The notes: generated by a model not told the origin, from the letters alone. A DNA stretch of 64,000 bases from Pseudomonadota bacterium (GCA_018241525.1 JAFEDR010000009.1:124001-188000); one strand, 5' to 3'. Shown: positions 50,767-60,309, numbered from the stretch's first letter. Numbers and translations are program-made.

Positions 50767-52374
50767 TCAGGGCACGAGCCAGCTGCTGTCCTGCCGGACC
50801 TCGATCAGGGTCGGTCGATCGGCCGCCAGCGCCTCCGCAACCGACCGGCCGAGGTGCTCGGCGCCGGAGGCGCGGACCGCGTGGCAACCGAGGCTGCGCG
50901 CCAGCCCGAGGAAGTCTGGGCTGCGCGGTTCGACGCCGATGCGCGGCACCTGGCGCCGGTCCATCTGGTCGACGATCTCCTTGAGCGCATCGTTGTTCCA
51001 GACGATGACCGGCAGCGCCAGGCGCTCCTCCGCGGCTGTCGCGAGCTCGTTGACGGTGAACATCAGGCCGCCGTCGCCCGCCACCGCGACCACCGGCCGC
51101 TCCGGCGCCCCGATCTTCGCGCCGATCGCCATCGGCAGCGCGACGCCGAGCGCGCAGTAGTTGCCGGAGTAGTACCAGCAGCGCTCGACTTCCATCGGCA
51201 TCGCGAATGTGCCGCTGTAGACGATCTGCGTGGCGTCGCCCATCACGATCGTGTCGGCGGGCAGCGCGGTACGCAGCACGCCCCAGACCCGCGCGTGCAG
51301 GCGTTCAAGGTCGGTCAGCTGCGCGGCGTTCTGTGCCAGGACCTGGCGGACCCGGGCCTCGCCGGCGGCGCGCGTCGAGACCGGCGTGCGCCTCGCGAGC
51401 GCATCCGCAAGCGCGGCCAGTGCCGCACGCGCGTCGGACAGGATCGGCACGGCGGCCGCATAGACCGACGTCAGCTCGCCGGGATCGATGTCGATGCGCA
51501 CCAGCCGGCCCGGAATCTCGAGCCGCGGCACGAAGGTGTCACCCATCGCGACCTCGGAGGCGACCAGCAGCACCACGTCGGCGTCGGCGAGCGCGCGCTG
51601 GCTCGCGGCCTGCAGCAGCGAGCAGCCGAGCGAGAGCGGGTGCGAGGACGGCAGCACGCCCTTGCCTGCGTTGCTCGCGAGCACGGGGGCGCCGAGGCGC
51701 TCGGCGACCGCCGCCAGCGGGGCGCCAGCTCCCGCCGCACCGCCGCCGACGAAGATGAGGGGTTGCCGCGCACGGGCGAGCAGCTCGGCCGCCTCCTCGA
51801 TCGCGGCCGGGTCGGGCATCGGCCGCGTCGGCGAGCGCCGCGGCTGCCACTCGCCCTCGACCGGCAGCGGCAGCACGTCCCGCGGCAGCGACAGGTGCAC
51901 CGGACGCGGGCGACTGCTACGGAAGACGCCGAAGGCGCGAGCGAGGAGCTCGGGGACCTCCTCCGGGTGGCGGACCATGGCGCTCAGCGCCGTGAATTCG
52001 GAGGTCACCGCCGCCTGGTCGCCGATCTCGTGGATCGCACCCCAGCCCTTGCCGTGCGACAGCGTCGCGCTCGCCCCTGAGAGCACCAGCATCGGTTGCG
52101 AGTCGCTGTACGCCTGCGCGATGCCGGTGGCGGCGTTCGTGACGCCGGGCCCGGCGATGATCGTGCAGACGCCGGGCCGGCCGGTGGCGCGGGCGTAGCC
52201 GTCGGCCATCAGGCTCGCACCCTGCTCGTTGCGACATTGCACGTGGCGGATGCCGGCCGCGGCGAAGCCGCGATACAGATCGATCGTCATCGTGCCGGCC
52301 ATGCCGAACACGGTGTCGACCCCGTAGCCCGCGAGGAGCTTCATCACCGCTTCGCCACAGGTCATCGACTTCAC
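50767..52374 (-). CDS. ThDP-dependent acetolactate-synthase-like enzyme
   Basis: 535 residues with all three ThDP-enzyme domains. The catalytic glutamate lies in CRNEQGASLMADGYAR. GPGVTNAATGIAQAYSDS and the middle Rossmann domain follow. The C-terminal domain has AVAGDGGLMFTVNELATA...VIVWNND (GDG-X-N ThDP/Mg motif). It is shorter than biosynthetic acetolactate synthases, with no regulatory subunit gene. It resembles the 2-oxo-acid decarboxylase/5-guanidino-2-oxopentanoate decarboxylase group. It starts at a GTG with GGAGGG upstream; an ATG 9 bp inside is possible. It probably decarboxylates a 2-oxo acid from the catabolic block. Confidence 0.88.
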   Translation of the reverse strand: MKSMTCGEAVMKLLAGYGVDTVFGMAGTMTIDLYRGFAAAGIRHVQCRNEQGASLMADGYARATGRPGVCTIIAGPGVTNAATGIAQAYSDSQPMLVLSGASATLSHGKGWGAIHEIGDQAAVTSEFTALSAMVRHPEEVPELLARAFGVFRSSRPRPVHLSLPRDVLPLPVEGEWQPRRSPTRPMPDPAAIEEAAELLARARQPLIFVGGGAAGAGAPLAAVAERLGAPVLASNAGKGVLPSSHPLSLGCSLLQAASQRALADADVVLLVASEVAMGDTFVPRLEIPGRLVRIDIDPGELTSVYAAAVPILSDARAALAALADALARRTPVSTRAAGEARVRQVLAQNAAQLTDLERLHARVWGVLRTALPADTIVMGDATQIVYSGTFAMPMEVERCWYYSGNYCALGVALPMAIGAKIGAPERPVVAVAGDGGLMFTVNELATAAEERLALPVIVWNNDALKEIVDQMDRRQVPRIGVEPRSPDFLGLARSLGCHAVRASGAEHLGRSVAEALAADRPTLIEVRQDSSWLVP

Positions 52375-52515
52375 CGGCGACCCTCCGCAACCCCGACACG
52401 CCGCCGACCGCGACGGACGGCGCGAGACGTTAGCACGCGGCGGGCGCGCCCCGGCGGGCGCCGGCGGCGAACGGGCATCGCAAGCCTCACCGGGAGGCGC
52501 GGCGAGCGCGCGACC

Positions 52516-53964
52516 TCAGTGCAGGGTCGCGTGGTCACCGCGCAGGGCGCGGCCCGGGTAGCGGCCGGCGACGAGCGCACCCTGCTCGACCAGGACGGTG
52601 CCCGCGACGAGCACGTACTGCATGCCGACGCTCGGTCGCGAAGGCTCCGCATACGTCGAGCGGTCGGCGATCCTGGCGGGATCGAAGACCACGAGATCGG
52701 CATCGGCGCCCGCCTGCAGCCGCCCCTTCTGCCGCGCCGCCGCGGTGGCCGTCTCGAGCCGGCGCGCCGGCATCAGGCTCATCTTGCGCAGCGCATCCAT
52801 CAGCGTGATCGAGCCGAGCTCCCGCACATTGTGCGCTAGCACCCGCGCATAGGTGCCGGCGTTGCGTGGGTGGCCGGCACCGCCGTCGCTCGCGATCGAG
52901 ACCAGCGGGTGCGAGATCACGCGGTCGACGAGCTCGGGCTTGTTCACGAACAGCAGCACTTCCTGCGGCTTCGGCGAGGCATGCAGCTCGTCGAAGCGCG
53001 CCTTCGTCAGCCGCTCGCCGGTGCCCGGCAGCTGCAGCGCGTCGTAGTCGACGCCGAGCTTCTCGCGCCACCCGGGATTGAAGAGCGCGGAGTTGATCTC
53101 GGTCATGCCGGCGACATACGGATACGCCTCGGTGGTGACGTCGAGGCCCCGCGCGCGCGCGCCCGCGATCAGGTCGAGGCACTCGAGCGCGTCGGCGACG
53201 CAGCTCGAGTTCACGTGCACGATCTGCAGCGAGGCTCCGGTGACGGCGGCCGCGCCAATGACCTCGGCCACCGCCTCGATGCTCGAGCCCGGCTCCAGCC
53301 GGCCGAAGCTGCGCACGTGCGTGAACACCGGCAGTCGGTGCTGGGCCGCCAGCCGGAAGACGCGGATCACTTCGCTGCGCGTCGCGCCGGGCGTGTACTG
53401 GATACCCATGCCGACACCGAGCGCGCCCGCGCCGATCTCGCTGTCGAGCCGCGCCTCGATGGCCGCCAGCTGCGCCGCGGTCGCCGGATCGTTGGTCGAC
53501 GGACCGGAAGGCGCAATCGCAACGTCGGCCGCGAGCGCCTGGCCGAAGGCCCCGGCGCGCGCCGCCGGATGGCTCGTGGTCGTGCCGAAGTGGATCAGCG
53601 AGTGCCCGGTCTTGCCGCGCAGGAACCCGGCAACGTCCGCGACGCCGATCTCCATCTCGAGAGCCGTGGTCACGCCGTCGAGCGCCTTCAGGCGACCGCT
53701 CTCCTCGTCCTGACCATGCTGGTGCAGGTCGATGAACCCGGGCGCGACCACGAGGCCGGTCGCGTCGATGGTCCGCGTGCCGGCGAGCGGCTCGGCCGCG
53801 ATTCGCGCGATCCGATCGCCGCGGATGCCGACGTTGAGCACCGCATCGGTGCCAGTCTCCGGATCCATCACGCGGCCGCCGCGGATCACGAGGTCGTAGG
53901 ACTCGGCGTGCGCGAGCGCGGCGACGCCAAGGCTGAGGACGCAGAGGCAGGGGGTGAGGCGCAT
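52516..53964 (-). CDS. Exported D-aminoacylase-like amidohydrolase
   Basis: 482 residues from the ATG at 53964. A signal peptide (LTPCLCVLSLGVAALAHA) sets it apart from the cytoplasmic relative at 15964. VVAPGFIDLHQHGQD carries an H-Q-H in place of the usual H-X-H with aspartate, EMEIGVADV takes the place of the cysteine region, and FTHVRSFGR and IVHVNSSC supply further ligands. SIASDGGAGHPRN has the catalytic aspartate. It probably hydrolyses an amide or N-acyl compound in the periplasm. The missing GNCG cysteine suggests a different metal arrangement, with the glutamate EME possibly replacing it. Confidence 0.87.
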   Translation of the reverse strand: MRLTPCLCVLSLGVAALAHAESYDLVIRGGRVMDPETGTDAVLNVGIRGDRIARIAAEPLAGTRTIDATGLVVAPGFIDLHQHGQDEESGRLKALDGVTTALEMEIGVADVAGFLRGKTGHSLIHFGTTTSHPAARAGAFGQALAADVAIAPSGPSTNDPATAAQLAAIEARLDSEIGAGALGVGMGIQYTPGATRSEVIRVFRLAAQHRLPVFTHVRSFGRLEPGSSIEAVAEVIGAAAVTGASLQIVHVNSSCVADALECLDLIAGARARGLDVTTEAYPYVAGMTEINSALFNPGWREKLGVDYDALQLPGTGERLTKARFDELHASPKPQEVLLFVNKPELVDRVISHPLVSIASDGGAGHPRNAGTYARVLAHNVRELGSITLMDALRKMSLMPARRLETATAAARQKGRLQAGADADLVVFDPARIADRSTYAEPSRPSVGMQYVLVAGTVLVEQGALVAGRYPGRALRGDHATLH

Positions 53965-54193
53965 GCGGGGAGCGTAGCAGACCCGACCCGCGCGGCCGGC
54001 GGCCGGGTCGCGGCCGGTCGCTGGCAGCCGCCGCGATGGCGAACGCGTGGCCCCGCCGCGTCGCAGCGGCAGGCCCTTGTTTTCTTTGACATAATCCGGA
54101 CCGCTTGGGTCGTCACTCGCGAGCGCCGCGTCTGTCCGGCGTGGCGTGACGGATCGAGTACCCTCTGACGCCCTTCGAGGAGTGGCGACCGAC

Positions 54194-55114
54194 ATGTCCG
54201 AGCCCGAGATCGCGGCCCCGCCGTTGCGCCGCCCGCTCGATGCGCGCGCCTTCGCGCTGGTGCTGCTGCTCTGCCTCATCTGGGGCACGCAGCAAGTGGC
54301 GATCAAGAGCGTCGCGCAGGCGGTCGCGCCGGTGATGCAGCTCGCCATCCGCTTCGCCGGTTCCGCGCTCTTCTTCGGCGTGCTCGTCCTCGTGCGCGAG
54401 GGCCCGCGGACGTTCACGGACGGCACGCTGCGCAGCGGCGCCCTGCTCGGCCTCGCGTTCACCCTCGAGTTCCTGCTGGTCGGCCAGGCGCTCGCGCACA
54501 CGACGGCCGCGCATCTGGTCGTGTTCCTCTATACCGCACCGATTTTCACCGCGATCGGCGTGCAGTTCCTGCCGGACGAGAGGCTCGGTGCACGCCAGTG
54601 GGCGGGCATCGGCCTCGCCTTCCTCGGCATCGTGCTCGCCTTCCTCGGGCCCGGTAACCGCCCCGCGGCGGAACTGTTGCTCGGCGACCTGCTCGGACTG
54701 CTCGCGGGCGCCGCCTGGGGCCTGACGAACGTGGTGCTGCGCCGCGGCCGGGTGGGTGGCGCGTCGACCGCGAAGACCGTCTTCTACCAGGTGAGCCTCG
54801 CGGCCCCGCTGCTGCTCGCCTACGCCGCCGTGAGCCGCCAGTCCGGCGTGACGCTCACCGCGGCCGCGATCGCCTCGCTGCTCTTCCAAACCTTCGTGAT
54901 CTCGATCTTCAGCTACCTGCTCTGGTTCTGGCTGCTGCGCCACTACCTGACCTCGCGGCTGATGCTGATGACGCTGCTGACGCCCCTCGTCGGGGTGCTG
55001 GCGGGCGCGCTCGCGATGCACGATCCGATCGAGCCGCGCTTCGCGGCCGGGACGGCGCTGGTACTCGCCGGCATCCTCGTGGTGAACGGCGCGTTCGTGC
55101 GACGGCGCCGCTAG
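54194..55114 (+). CDS. EamA/DMT-family transporter
   Basis: 306 residues from the ATG at 54194, chosen for its GAGGAGTGG site; the frame opens 48 bp upstream. Ten TM segments in two EamA repeats are visible (LCLIWGTQQVAIKSVAQAVAP starts the first; GDLLGLLAGAAWGLTNVVLRRG the second). Such proteins export metabolites or amino acids across the inner membrane. It is divergent from the amidohydrolase; the 229-bp gap contains an inverted repeat GACCCG/CGGGTC (53985-54009) and a short A+T-rich patch near 54076-54095. Confidence 0.88.
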   Translation: MSEPEIAAPPLRRPLDARAFALVLLLCLIWGTQQVAIKSVAQAVAPVMQLAIRFAGSALFFGVLVLVREGPRTFTDGTLRSGALLGLAFTLEFLLVGQALAHTTAAHLVVFLYTAPIFTAIGVQFLPDERLGARQWAGIGLAFLGIVLAFLGPGNRPAAELLLGDLLGLLAGAAWGLTNVVLRRGRVGGASTAKTVFYQVSLAAPLLLAYAAVSRQSGVTLTAAAIASLLFQTFVISIFSYLLWFWLLRHYLTSRLMLMTLLTPLVGVLAGALAMHDPIEPRFAAGTALVLAGILVVNGAFVRRRR

Positions 55115-55185
55115 CGATCGATGGTGATGGCTGCGCGCGCGCTCTTGCCCCACGACTGCCGCGAACCCGGAAGAGGACTCCCCTG

Positions 55186-56121
55186 ATGCGCCTGTACGCC
55201 CCGACCCTTCGCTGCCGGCGAACCCGCGCCCTGCGGCTCGGACTCATCGCCCTCGCGACGCTGCTCGCCGCCGCCCCCGCCGGCGCCGAGTCGCACGACC
55301 GGGCCTACTGGTACGCGCTCGCCGCCCGCCACTACGCGCTTCCGGCCGGCGCGGATGCCGAGCCACTGGTCGACGAGGTCGTCGGGTTCCTCGGCGCGAC
55401 GGACCCCGCGCTGCGCGACGGCATCGCCTACGAGGCCCTCGCCACCTGGGTCTACCAGGACATGCGCCTCGCACCGCCCGCGCTCGAGCGGCTGCGAGCC
55501 CGCCTCGAGGCGGACGCGCGGCAGGGACTCGGCGAGCCGGAAGGCGACGGGACCTTCCGCCGCTCGTTCTCCGTGCTCGCCCTGTCGGTCCTCGCGGCCG
55601 CCAACCTGAAGCATCCGTGGCTCGACGACCGCGGCGTCGAGTCCCTGGTCGCCGTCGGCTGCGACGCTCTCGCCGGCGAGCGCGACCTGCGTGGCTACGT
55701 GCCGGGCAAGGGCTGGGCACATGCAACCGCCCACGCCGCGGACCTGCTGAAGTACGTCGGCCGCGCGCCGAACCTGTCCGCAGTGCAGCAGGCGACGATC
55801 ATCCGCTGCATCGCGACGCGCCTGCGCACGGCAGGACAGGTGTTCGTCTACGGCGAGGACCAGCGCCTCGCGGCCGCGCTCGCCTCGGTCCTGCGGCGGC
55901 CCGACGCAGCGGTGCAGCCGCTGCGCGAGTGGTGCGAGTCGCTCGCCCGCGAGCACCAGACTTTCTGGGACGGTCCGTTCTCGGTCGGCGGCTACGTCGC
56001 GCTGCGGACACAGCTGAATGCGCTCGCGGAGCTGCAGGCCGAGCTCGAGGGCGAGGAGCAGCCAGCCGGGGTCGCCGCGGCACGCGAAGCGCTGCGCCGC
56101 CTGCGTCGCGCCACGCGTTGA
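55186..56121 (+). CDS. DUF2785-like protein, exported
   Basis: 311 residues with a signal peptide (LGLIALATLLAAAPAGA). The remainder is helical and matches the pattern of DUF2785: LRDGIAYEALATWV, TFRRSFSVLALSVLAAANL and the highly conserved RGYVPGKGWAHATAHAADLLKYV. DUF2785 has no established function, and the family is normally not known for export, so the leader is notable. It follows the EamA gene by 71 bp on the same strand. Confidence 0.85.
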   Translation: MRLYAPTLRCRRTRALRLGLIALATLLAAAPAGAESHDRAYWYALAARHYALPAGADAEPLVDEVVGFLGATDPALRDGIAYEALATWVYQDMRLAPPALERLRARLEADARQGLGEPEGDGTFRRSFSVLALSVLAAANLKHPWLDDRGVESLVAVGCDALAGERDLRGYVPGKGWAHATAHAADLLKYVGRAPNLSAVQQATIIRCIATRLRTAGQVFVYGEDQRLAAALASVLRRPDAAVQPLREWCESLAREHQTFWDGPFSVGGYVALRTQLNALAELQAELEGEEQPAGVAAAREALRRLRRATR

Positions 56122-56125
56122 CCGA

Positions 56126-56458
56126 TCAGCTCGTGGTACAGCCCGGGGTGCCCGGGCACGCCCGGCCCGGCAGGCGCTGAAGCGCCTGATTCGTCTCGCG
56201 CGTGGCGCGGTCGATGGCCGCGCGCTCGGCCTTCGTCGTGCAGACCCGCACCGGCAGCATCGAGCCGGTCGGGCGCTCGGTCGTGCACTGCACGTCGCTC
56301 GCGACGCTCGATGCGCCCGCCGGCACCGGGGCTCCGGGCGCGGCGACACAGGCACCGAGGGCGATCGCCGGCAGAACCGCCGCGAGACCGGACGGGATCC
56401 TGCGCTGTCCGCCCGCCTCGGCGGGCGGGACTTCGCGAGTCAGCGGACGAAAGGTCAC
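56126..56458 (-). CDS. Small putative lipoprotein
   Basis: 110 residues from a GTG with GGGGGA upstream. A hydrophobic stretch (SGLAAVLPAIALGAC) ends in a lipobox-like LGAC, so the cysteine may be lipidated. The mature part of about 75 residues contains CTTERPTGSMLPVRVCTTKAE, a pattern I associate with small uncharacterised proteobacterial proteins (a cysteine, then RPTGS and a second cysteine before a basic helix), and two further cysteines near the end. The N-terminus before the leader is long and Arg-rich, so the true start may be internal. Function unknown. Confidence 0.65.
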   Translation of the reverse strand: MTFRPLTREVPPAEAGGQRRIPSGLAAVLPAIALGACVAAPGAPVPAGASSVASDVQCTTERPTGSMLPVRVCTTKAERAAIDRATRETNQALQRLPGRACPGTPGCTTS

Positions 56459-56594
56459 TCCCCCGCCGGAATTCCTGACCCGACTCTGCGCCCGTCCGGC
56501 GCCGTCGGCGAGCGGCCGCGGACGAACCGCCCGCCGGGAGCGATGAACAGCGGCCGCCGCGGGACGATGGCCGGCGTCGGTGCGCCGGCCGCGA

Positions 56595-57515
56595 TCAGCG
56601 CGGCACCGGCCGCGCGATCGCGAGCGACACGGGCGGCACGACGCCGTACTGCTGCGCGAAGTTGCCCTGATTGATCGCGAGGCTCACGAGGCCCCGGGAG
56701 TCGATGAACAGCAGCGGCTTGCCGACGTCGACGCCGCCGAAGGTGGCCGCATACGGCAGCACCTGCTCGGTGCCGCCGATCGACACCCGCACCGCATCGC
56801 CGACGCGGTAGCCGAGGCCGAGAAAGAGGTCCCGATCCACGTTCGTGACCAGGTTGCCGAACGGTCCGTCGAGCGCCACGACCTGGCCGTGGATGCCCGC
56901 GGCGTCCGCACCCGCCTCCGGAATCGCGAGCCGCACGACGTCCGCGATGACCGGCCCGACCGCGCGCGGATCATCACCACGCGCCAGGTGGGCGCCGACC
57001 GGCGAGTAGATGTCGCGGCCGTGGAACGTCGAGGAGGCGGAGCCCGCGAGCAACCAGCCCGGGTTCTCGATCTCGCGCACTTCGCGTATGCCGTCGCGGC
57101 GCGCGACCTGCGTGATCAGCCCGTTGTCCGGCAGCACGAAGTACTGGTCGCGCCCGGTATGCACGACGATCGACTTACGGCTCGTGCCCACGCCCGGATC
57201 GACCACCGTCACGAACACGGTTCCGGCCGGGTAGTACTGCGAGGTCCGCCCGAGCAGGCGCGCGCCCTCGGCGATCGAGAACGGCGTGACCTCGTGCGTG
57301 ATGTCGAGGATCTCGGCGCCGGGCGCGATCGTCTTCATGACACCCTTGCAGATCGCGACCGCGTCGTCGAGCGTGCCGAAGTCGGTCATGAACACGATCA
57401 GCGGCCGCGCGCGGGCCGGTGCCGCCGGCGCGGGCGCCGTGAACGCGAGCCCGAGCGCGAGCGCGAGTGCCGCGAACGCTAGGCGGTGGAGTCCCCTGGA
57501 GGCGAGCGTCTGCAT
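56595..57515 (-). CDS. Exported SAM hydrolase (SAM hydroxide adenosyltransferase, DUF62 family)
   Basis: 306 residues from the ATG at 57515. A signal peptide (FAALALALGLAFTAPAPAAPA) precedes the DUF62/SAM-hydroxide-adenosyltransferase fold. Motifs seen are FMTDFGTLDDAVAICKGVM (Asp binding the ribose), EILDITHEVTPFSI, VVDPGVGTSRKSIVV, VLPDNGLIT, STFHGRDIYSPVGAHL and GPFGNLVTNVDRDLFLGLG. The family splits S-adenosylmethionine into adenosine and methionine; relatives are fluorinase and chlorinase, but the halogen-site loop is not present. An exported copy is odd because SAM is cytoplasmic. It starts 5 bp after the stop codon of the receptor at 57521, so the two are translated from one message. 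The substrate outside the cell might be external SAM or an adenosyl compound. Confidence 0.88.
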   Translation of the reverse strand: MQTLASRGLHRLAFAALALALGLAFTAPAPAAPARARPLIVFMTDFGTLDDAVAICKGVMKTIAPGAEILDITHEVTPFSIAEGARLLGRTSQYYPAGTVFVTVVDPGVGTSRKSIVVHTGRDQYFVLPDNGLITQVARRDGIREVREIENPGWLLAGSASSTFHGRDIYSPVGAHLARGDDPRAVGPVIADVVRLAIPEAGADAAGIHGQVVALDGPFGNLVTNVDRDLFLGLGYRVGDAVRVSIGGTEQVLPYAATFGGVDVGKPLLFIDSRGLVSLAINQGNFAQQYGVVPPVSLAIARPVPR

Positions 57516-57520
57516 GGCGG

Positions 57521-59974
57521 TCACCGATGGCCGTCGAAGGTCACGCGCAGCGACGCATAGTAGTACGCGCCGTTGATGCCGAGCGGGTGTGCGTAGTTGT
57601 ACGGGAACGCGCCGCCGTAGGTGTTGCCGTCGGTGGTGCGGTCGGGATAGCGGTTGAAGACGTCGGTGCCGCCGACCGCGAGGCTCACGCCTGGCACGAT
57701 CGTCACCCGGCCCTCGAGGTCGATGGACCAGGCGGGCGCATAGCGCTGCACGTTCCAGCCGTTGATGGTCGGCAACGTCGAGTCGTACGAGTAGGAATAG
57801 ACAGTCCCGAAGCGGGTCGCGGCGACGCGCCCGCCGAAGCGCGAACCGCTCCAGTCCGCGCTCAGCAGCAGCTTCGAGGACGGCGAGCCGTACTCGAGCG
57901 GCACCACCACCGCGCCGCCGAGCAGCGACGGATCGCGTTCGCCGTCCTCGTGGAGGTAGTTGCGGTTCAACGCCGCCTCGAGGCGCAGGTCCCCGCCACC
58001 GAGGCGCAGATCGTGGCTCAGCACCAGGTCGAGGCCACGGGTGGTGGTGTCGAGCACATTGGTCAGGTACTGCACCGAGGCGACGTCGGTCAGGCCGTGG
58101 TCGATCAGGTACTGCTGCTGGCCGTCGGTCGCGAGCTGCGCGGTCGGAGTGATGCGATCGCGGATCCGTACCTGGTAGACATCGAGCGTCAGCGAGGTGG
58201 CGCGGACCGGGTGCCAGGCCAGGCCCACCGTGCCGTTCACCGAGCGCTCCGGACGCAGCGCGCGCGCGCCGAGCAGCTGCGCGAGCGGGTCGGTCGGCGG
58301 CAGCCAGGCGCTGTTCTGCAGCGCGGTGCCCGTGTCGTTGAAGTTCAGGGTCGCGAAGCGGATGCCCGTCTGCGCGAGCGCCGGCGCGCGGAAGCTGGTC
58401 GAGACCGCGCCGCGCGCCAGCAGCGTGTCGCTGAACTTGTAGCGCAGCGCGAGCTTGCCGGTAGTCGAGCTGCCGTAGTCGCTGTAGTCCGCATAGCGGG
58501 CGGCCACGTCGGCGAGCAGATGCGGGGTCAGGTCGGACTCGAGCTCGGCGTACAGCGACGACACGTGACGGCGCAGGTGCACGACGTCCTGCGGACGCAA
58601 CCCCGAGTCGCCCTGCGAGCCGGGCGGGATGACCTCGCCGAAGCCGTTCAGGGTGAACGGTCCCGCGGCGTACGAGGCCGGATCGCCGGCGCCCGTGTGG
58701 TAGCGCTCGAGCAGGTACTCCGCGCCGAACGAGGCGATCACCGGCGCCGCACCGGTCGCCAGCTCGCGCGTGACATCGAGGTTGGCCGCGGTCTGCTCGC
58801 TGACGAACGTCGCGACGTGGAAGCTCGTCGGGCTCGCGGCGCCGAGCGAGGCGTTCAGCGAGTTCTCGAGACCGTAGCTGAAGCGGTTGTGGCCCTCGCG
58901 CACGCTGGCGTCCCACTGCCAGCCGTCCGCCCGACCCTTGGCACCGGCGACGACGCCGAGGTCGCTGCCGTCGCCGGTCGAGATCGGGCGGAAGCCGTTC
59001 GGGTAGACGGACTCGACGTTGGTCGGGTCTCCCGGATAGCGGAAGAACGCCGCGCCCTCGGTCTGCTTCCACGAGGCGGTCGCGAACGAGTAGAGCTTCG
59101 TCGCCCCGCCGAGCGGCAGCTCGGCGTTGTAGAAGACCCCGGTGCTCTCGAGCTTCGGGTCGCCCGAGGCGAACAGCACCTTGCCGTCGAGCGCGAGATC
59201 GGCCGGCGTCGAGTTCCACGACGTCCAGCTCGCGCTGCTCGGTCCGGCGCGGTTGGTGGCGTCGCGGTTCTGGTAGTTCGCACCGAGGCGCACGAAGCCG
59301 CCGTCGCCGATGCCGAAGCCGCCGCTCAGCCCGGCGGTGCGGTTGCGGCCGTCCGTCAGGTTCTCGCCGGTCGGCGCGAAGTGCGTGCGGTTGGCGCCGG
59401 CACCGAGCTCGGCGCTCGGCGCGCCCGGGCCGGACTTGAGCACGATGTTGATCACGCCGGCGACCGCGTCCGAGCCGTACTGCGCGCCGGCGCCGTCGCG
59501 CAGCACCTCGATGTGGTCGATCGCCTCCGCCGGAATGGAGTTCAGGTCGACCGCGACCGTACCCGGGAAGAGTCCCTCGATGTCCATCGTCGCGTTCGTG
59601 TGGCGGCGCTTGCCGTTGACGAGCACGAGCACCTGGTCGGGCGCGAGACCGCGCAGCTGGATCGCCCGCACGCTGTCGGACGTCCCCGAGGAGGAGGCGC
59701 GCGGCATGTTCACGGAAGGCGACAGCGCCTGCAGAGCCTGACCGAGCTCGCCGGAATTGAGCGCCGCCTGCACCTCGGCGGCGCTGAAGACGTCGATGGG
59801 CACGGCGCTGTCGAACACGGTGCGGTTCTGCAGCCGCGAACCGAACACAGTGACCGCCTCGAGAGCGTCGCCGGGCGTCCCGGCATCCGGGGACTGCGCC
59901 GGCGCTGCGGCGGTGTACAGGAGCGACGTCGCGACCACCGCGACGGACGAAGGACGACGAAGGGACGCTGGCAC
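57521..59974 (-). CDS. TonB-dependent outer-membrane receptor
   Basis: 817 residues starting at a GTG with GGAG upstream. A signal peptide (SSVAVVATSLLYTAAAPAQ) precedes a TonB-box-like LEAVTVFGSR. The plug has ALNSGELGQALQALSPSVN, SDSVRAIQLRGLAPDQVLVLVNGKRRH and the HIEVLRDGAGAQYGSDAVAGVINIVLK signature of the large vitamin-B12/Fe-like receptor group often found in xanthomonads and sphingomonads. The barrel ends ASLRVTFDGHR, without a terminal aromatic residue. Because the SAM hydrolase follows with a 5-bp gap, both probably handle the same external compound, perhaps a nucleoside-like molecule. Confidence 0.93.
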   Translation of the reverse strand: MPASLRRPSSVAVVATSLLYTAAAPAQSPDAGTPGDALEAVTVFGSRLQNRTVFDSAVPIDVFSAAEVQAALNSGELGQALQALSPSVNMPRASSSGTSDSVRAIQLRGLAPDQVLVLVNGKRRHTNATMDIEGLFPGTVAVDLNSIPAEAIDHIEVLRDGAGAQYGSDAVAGVINIVLKSGPGAPSAELGAGANRTHFAPTGENLTDGRNRTAGLSGGFGIGDGGFVRLGANYQNRDATNRAGPSSASWTSWNSTPADLALDGKVLFASGDPKLESTGVFYNAELPLGGATKLYSFATASWKQTEGAAFFRYPGDPTNVESVYPNGFRPISTGDGSDLGVVAGAKGRADGWQWDASVREGHNRFSYGLENSLNASLGAASPTSFHVATFVSEQTAANLDVTRELATGAAPVIASFGAEYLLERYHTGAGDPASYAAGPFTLNGFGEVIPPGSQGDSGLRPQDVVHLRRHVSSLYAELESDLTPHLLADVAARYADYSDYGSSTTGKLALRYKFSDTLLARGAVSTSFRAPALAQTGIRFATLNFNDTGTALQNSAWLPPTDPLAQLLGARALRPERSVNGTVGLAWHPVRATSLTLDVYQVRIRDRITPTAQLATDGQQQYLIDHGLTDVASVQYLTNVLDTTTRGLDLVLSHDLRLGGGDLRLEAALNRNYLHEDGERDPSLLGGAVVVPLEYGSPSSKLLLSADWSGSRFGGRVAATRFGTVYSYSYDSTLPTINGWNVQRYAPAWSIDLEGRVTIVPGVSLAVGGTDVFNRYPDRTTDGNTYGGAFPYNYAHPLGINGAYYYASLRVTFDGHR

Positions 59975-60309
59975 GGCTCGACTCCGCGGTGGCTGGAACA
60001 GGGAGGTCCGCGGCGGGGCCCCCGGGAGTACCCCATGGCTTCTTCGTGCGGCCTTTCCTTAAGTCTGGCGCAGCGGCATGGCGGGTGCCAGTCGGGGATG
60101 TCATGGACCCGAAGCGAACGGTTATGGCCGCCGGGATGCGCGGCGCGGCGCGAAGGACGGCGGCGCCATCCGCTGCGAGCCGCCGAGCCCGATCGGGGGC
60201 TCGCAAGCCCATGACGTCACGCGACTTTTGCGAGGCTGACCGCGGCCGATCAGGCAGCGGCCAGCGCCGGGGGTGTTAGATTCCCGTGAAGTGGATCGAG
60301 GACCCGTCG
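59975..60309. promoter_or_regulatory. Intergenic region upstream of receptor and bicupin
   Basis: This 335-bp stretch separates the divergent receptor (minus) and bicupin (plus) genes. I see no open frame with coding-like content, no strong -35/-10 pair, and no copy of the region-1 operator. A TTAGAT hexamer near 60276 could be a -10 for the bicupin gene. Nothing else stands out. Confidence 0.3.

Noticed and set aside
57516..60212. The upstream part of a 1205-codon frame that ends in the SAM hydrolase
   Set aside because: Only the part after 57515 shows protein-family motifs; the rest overlaps the receptor gene in another frame and is Arg-rich low-complexity sequence.
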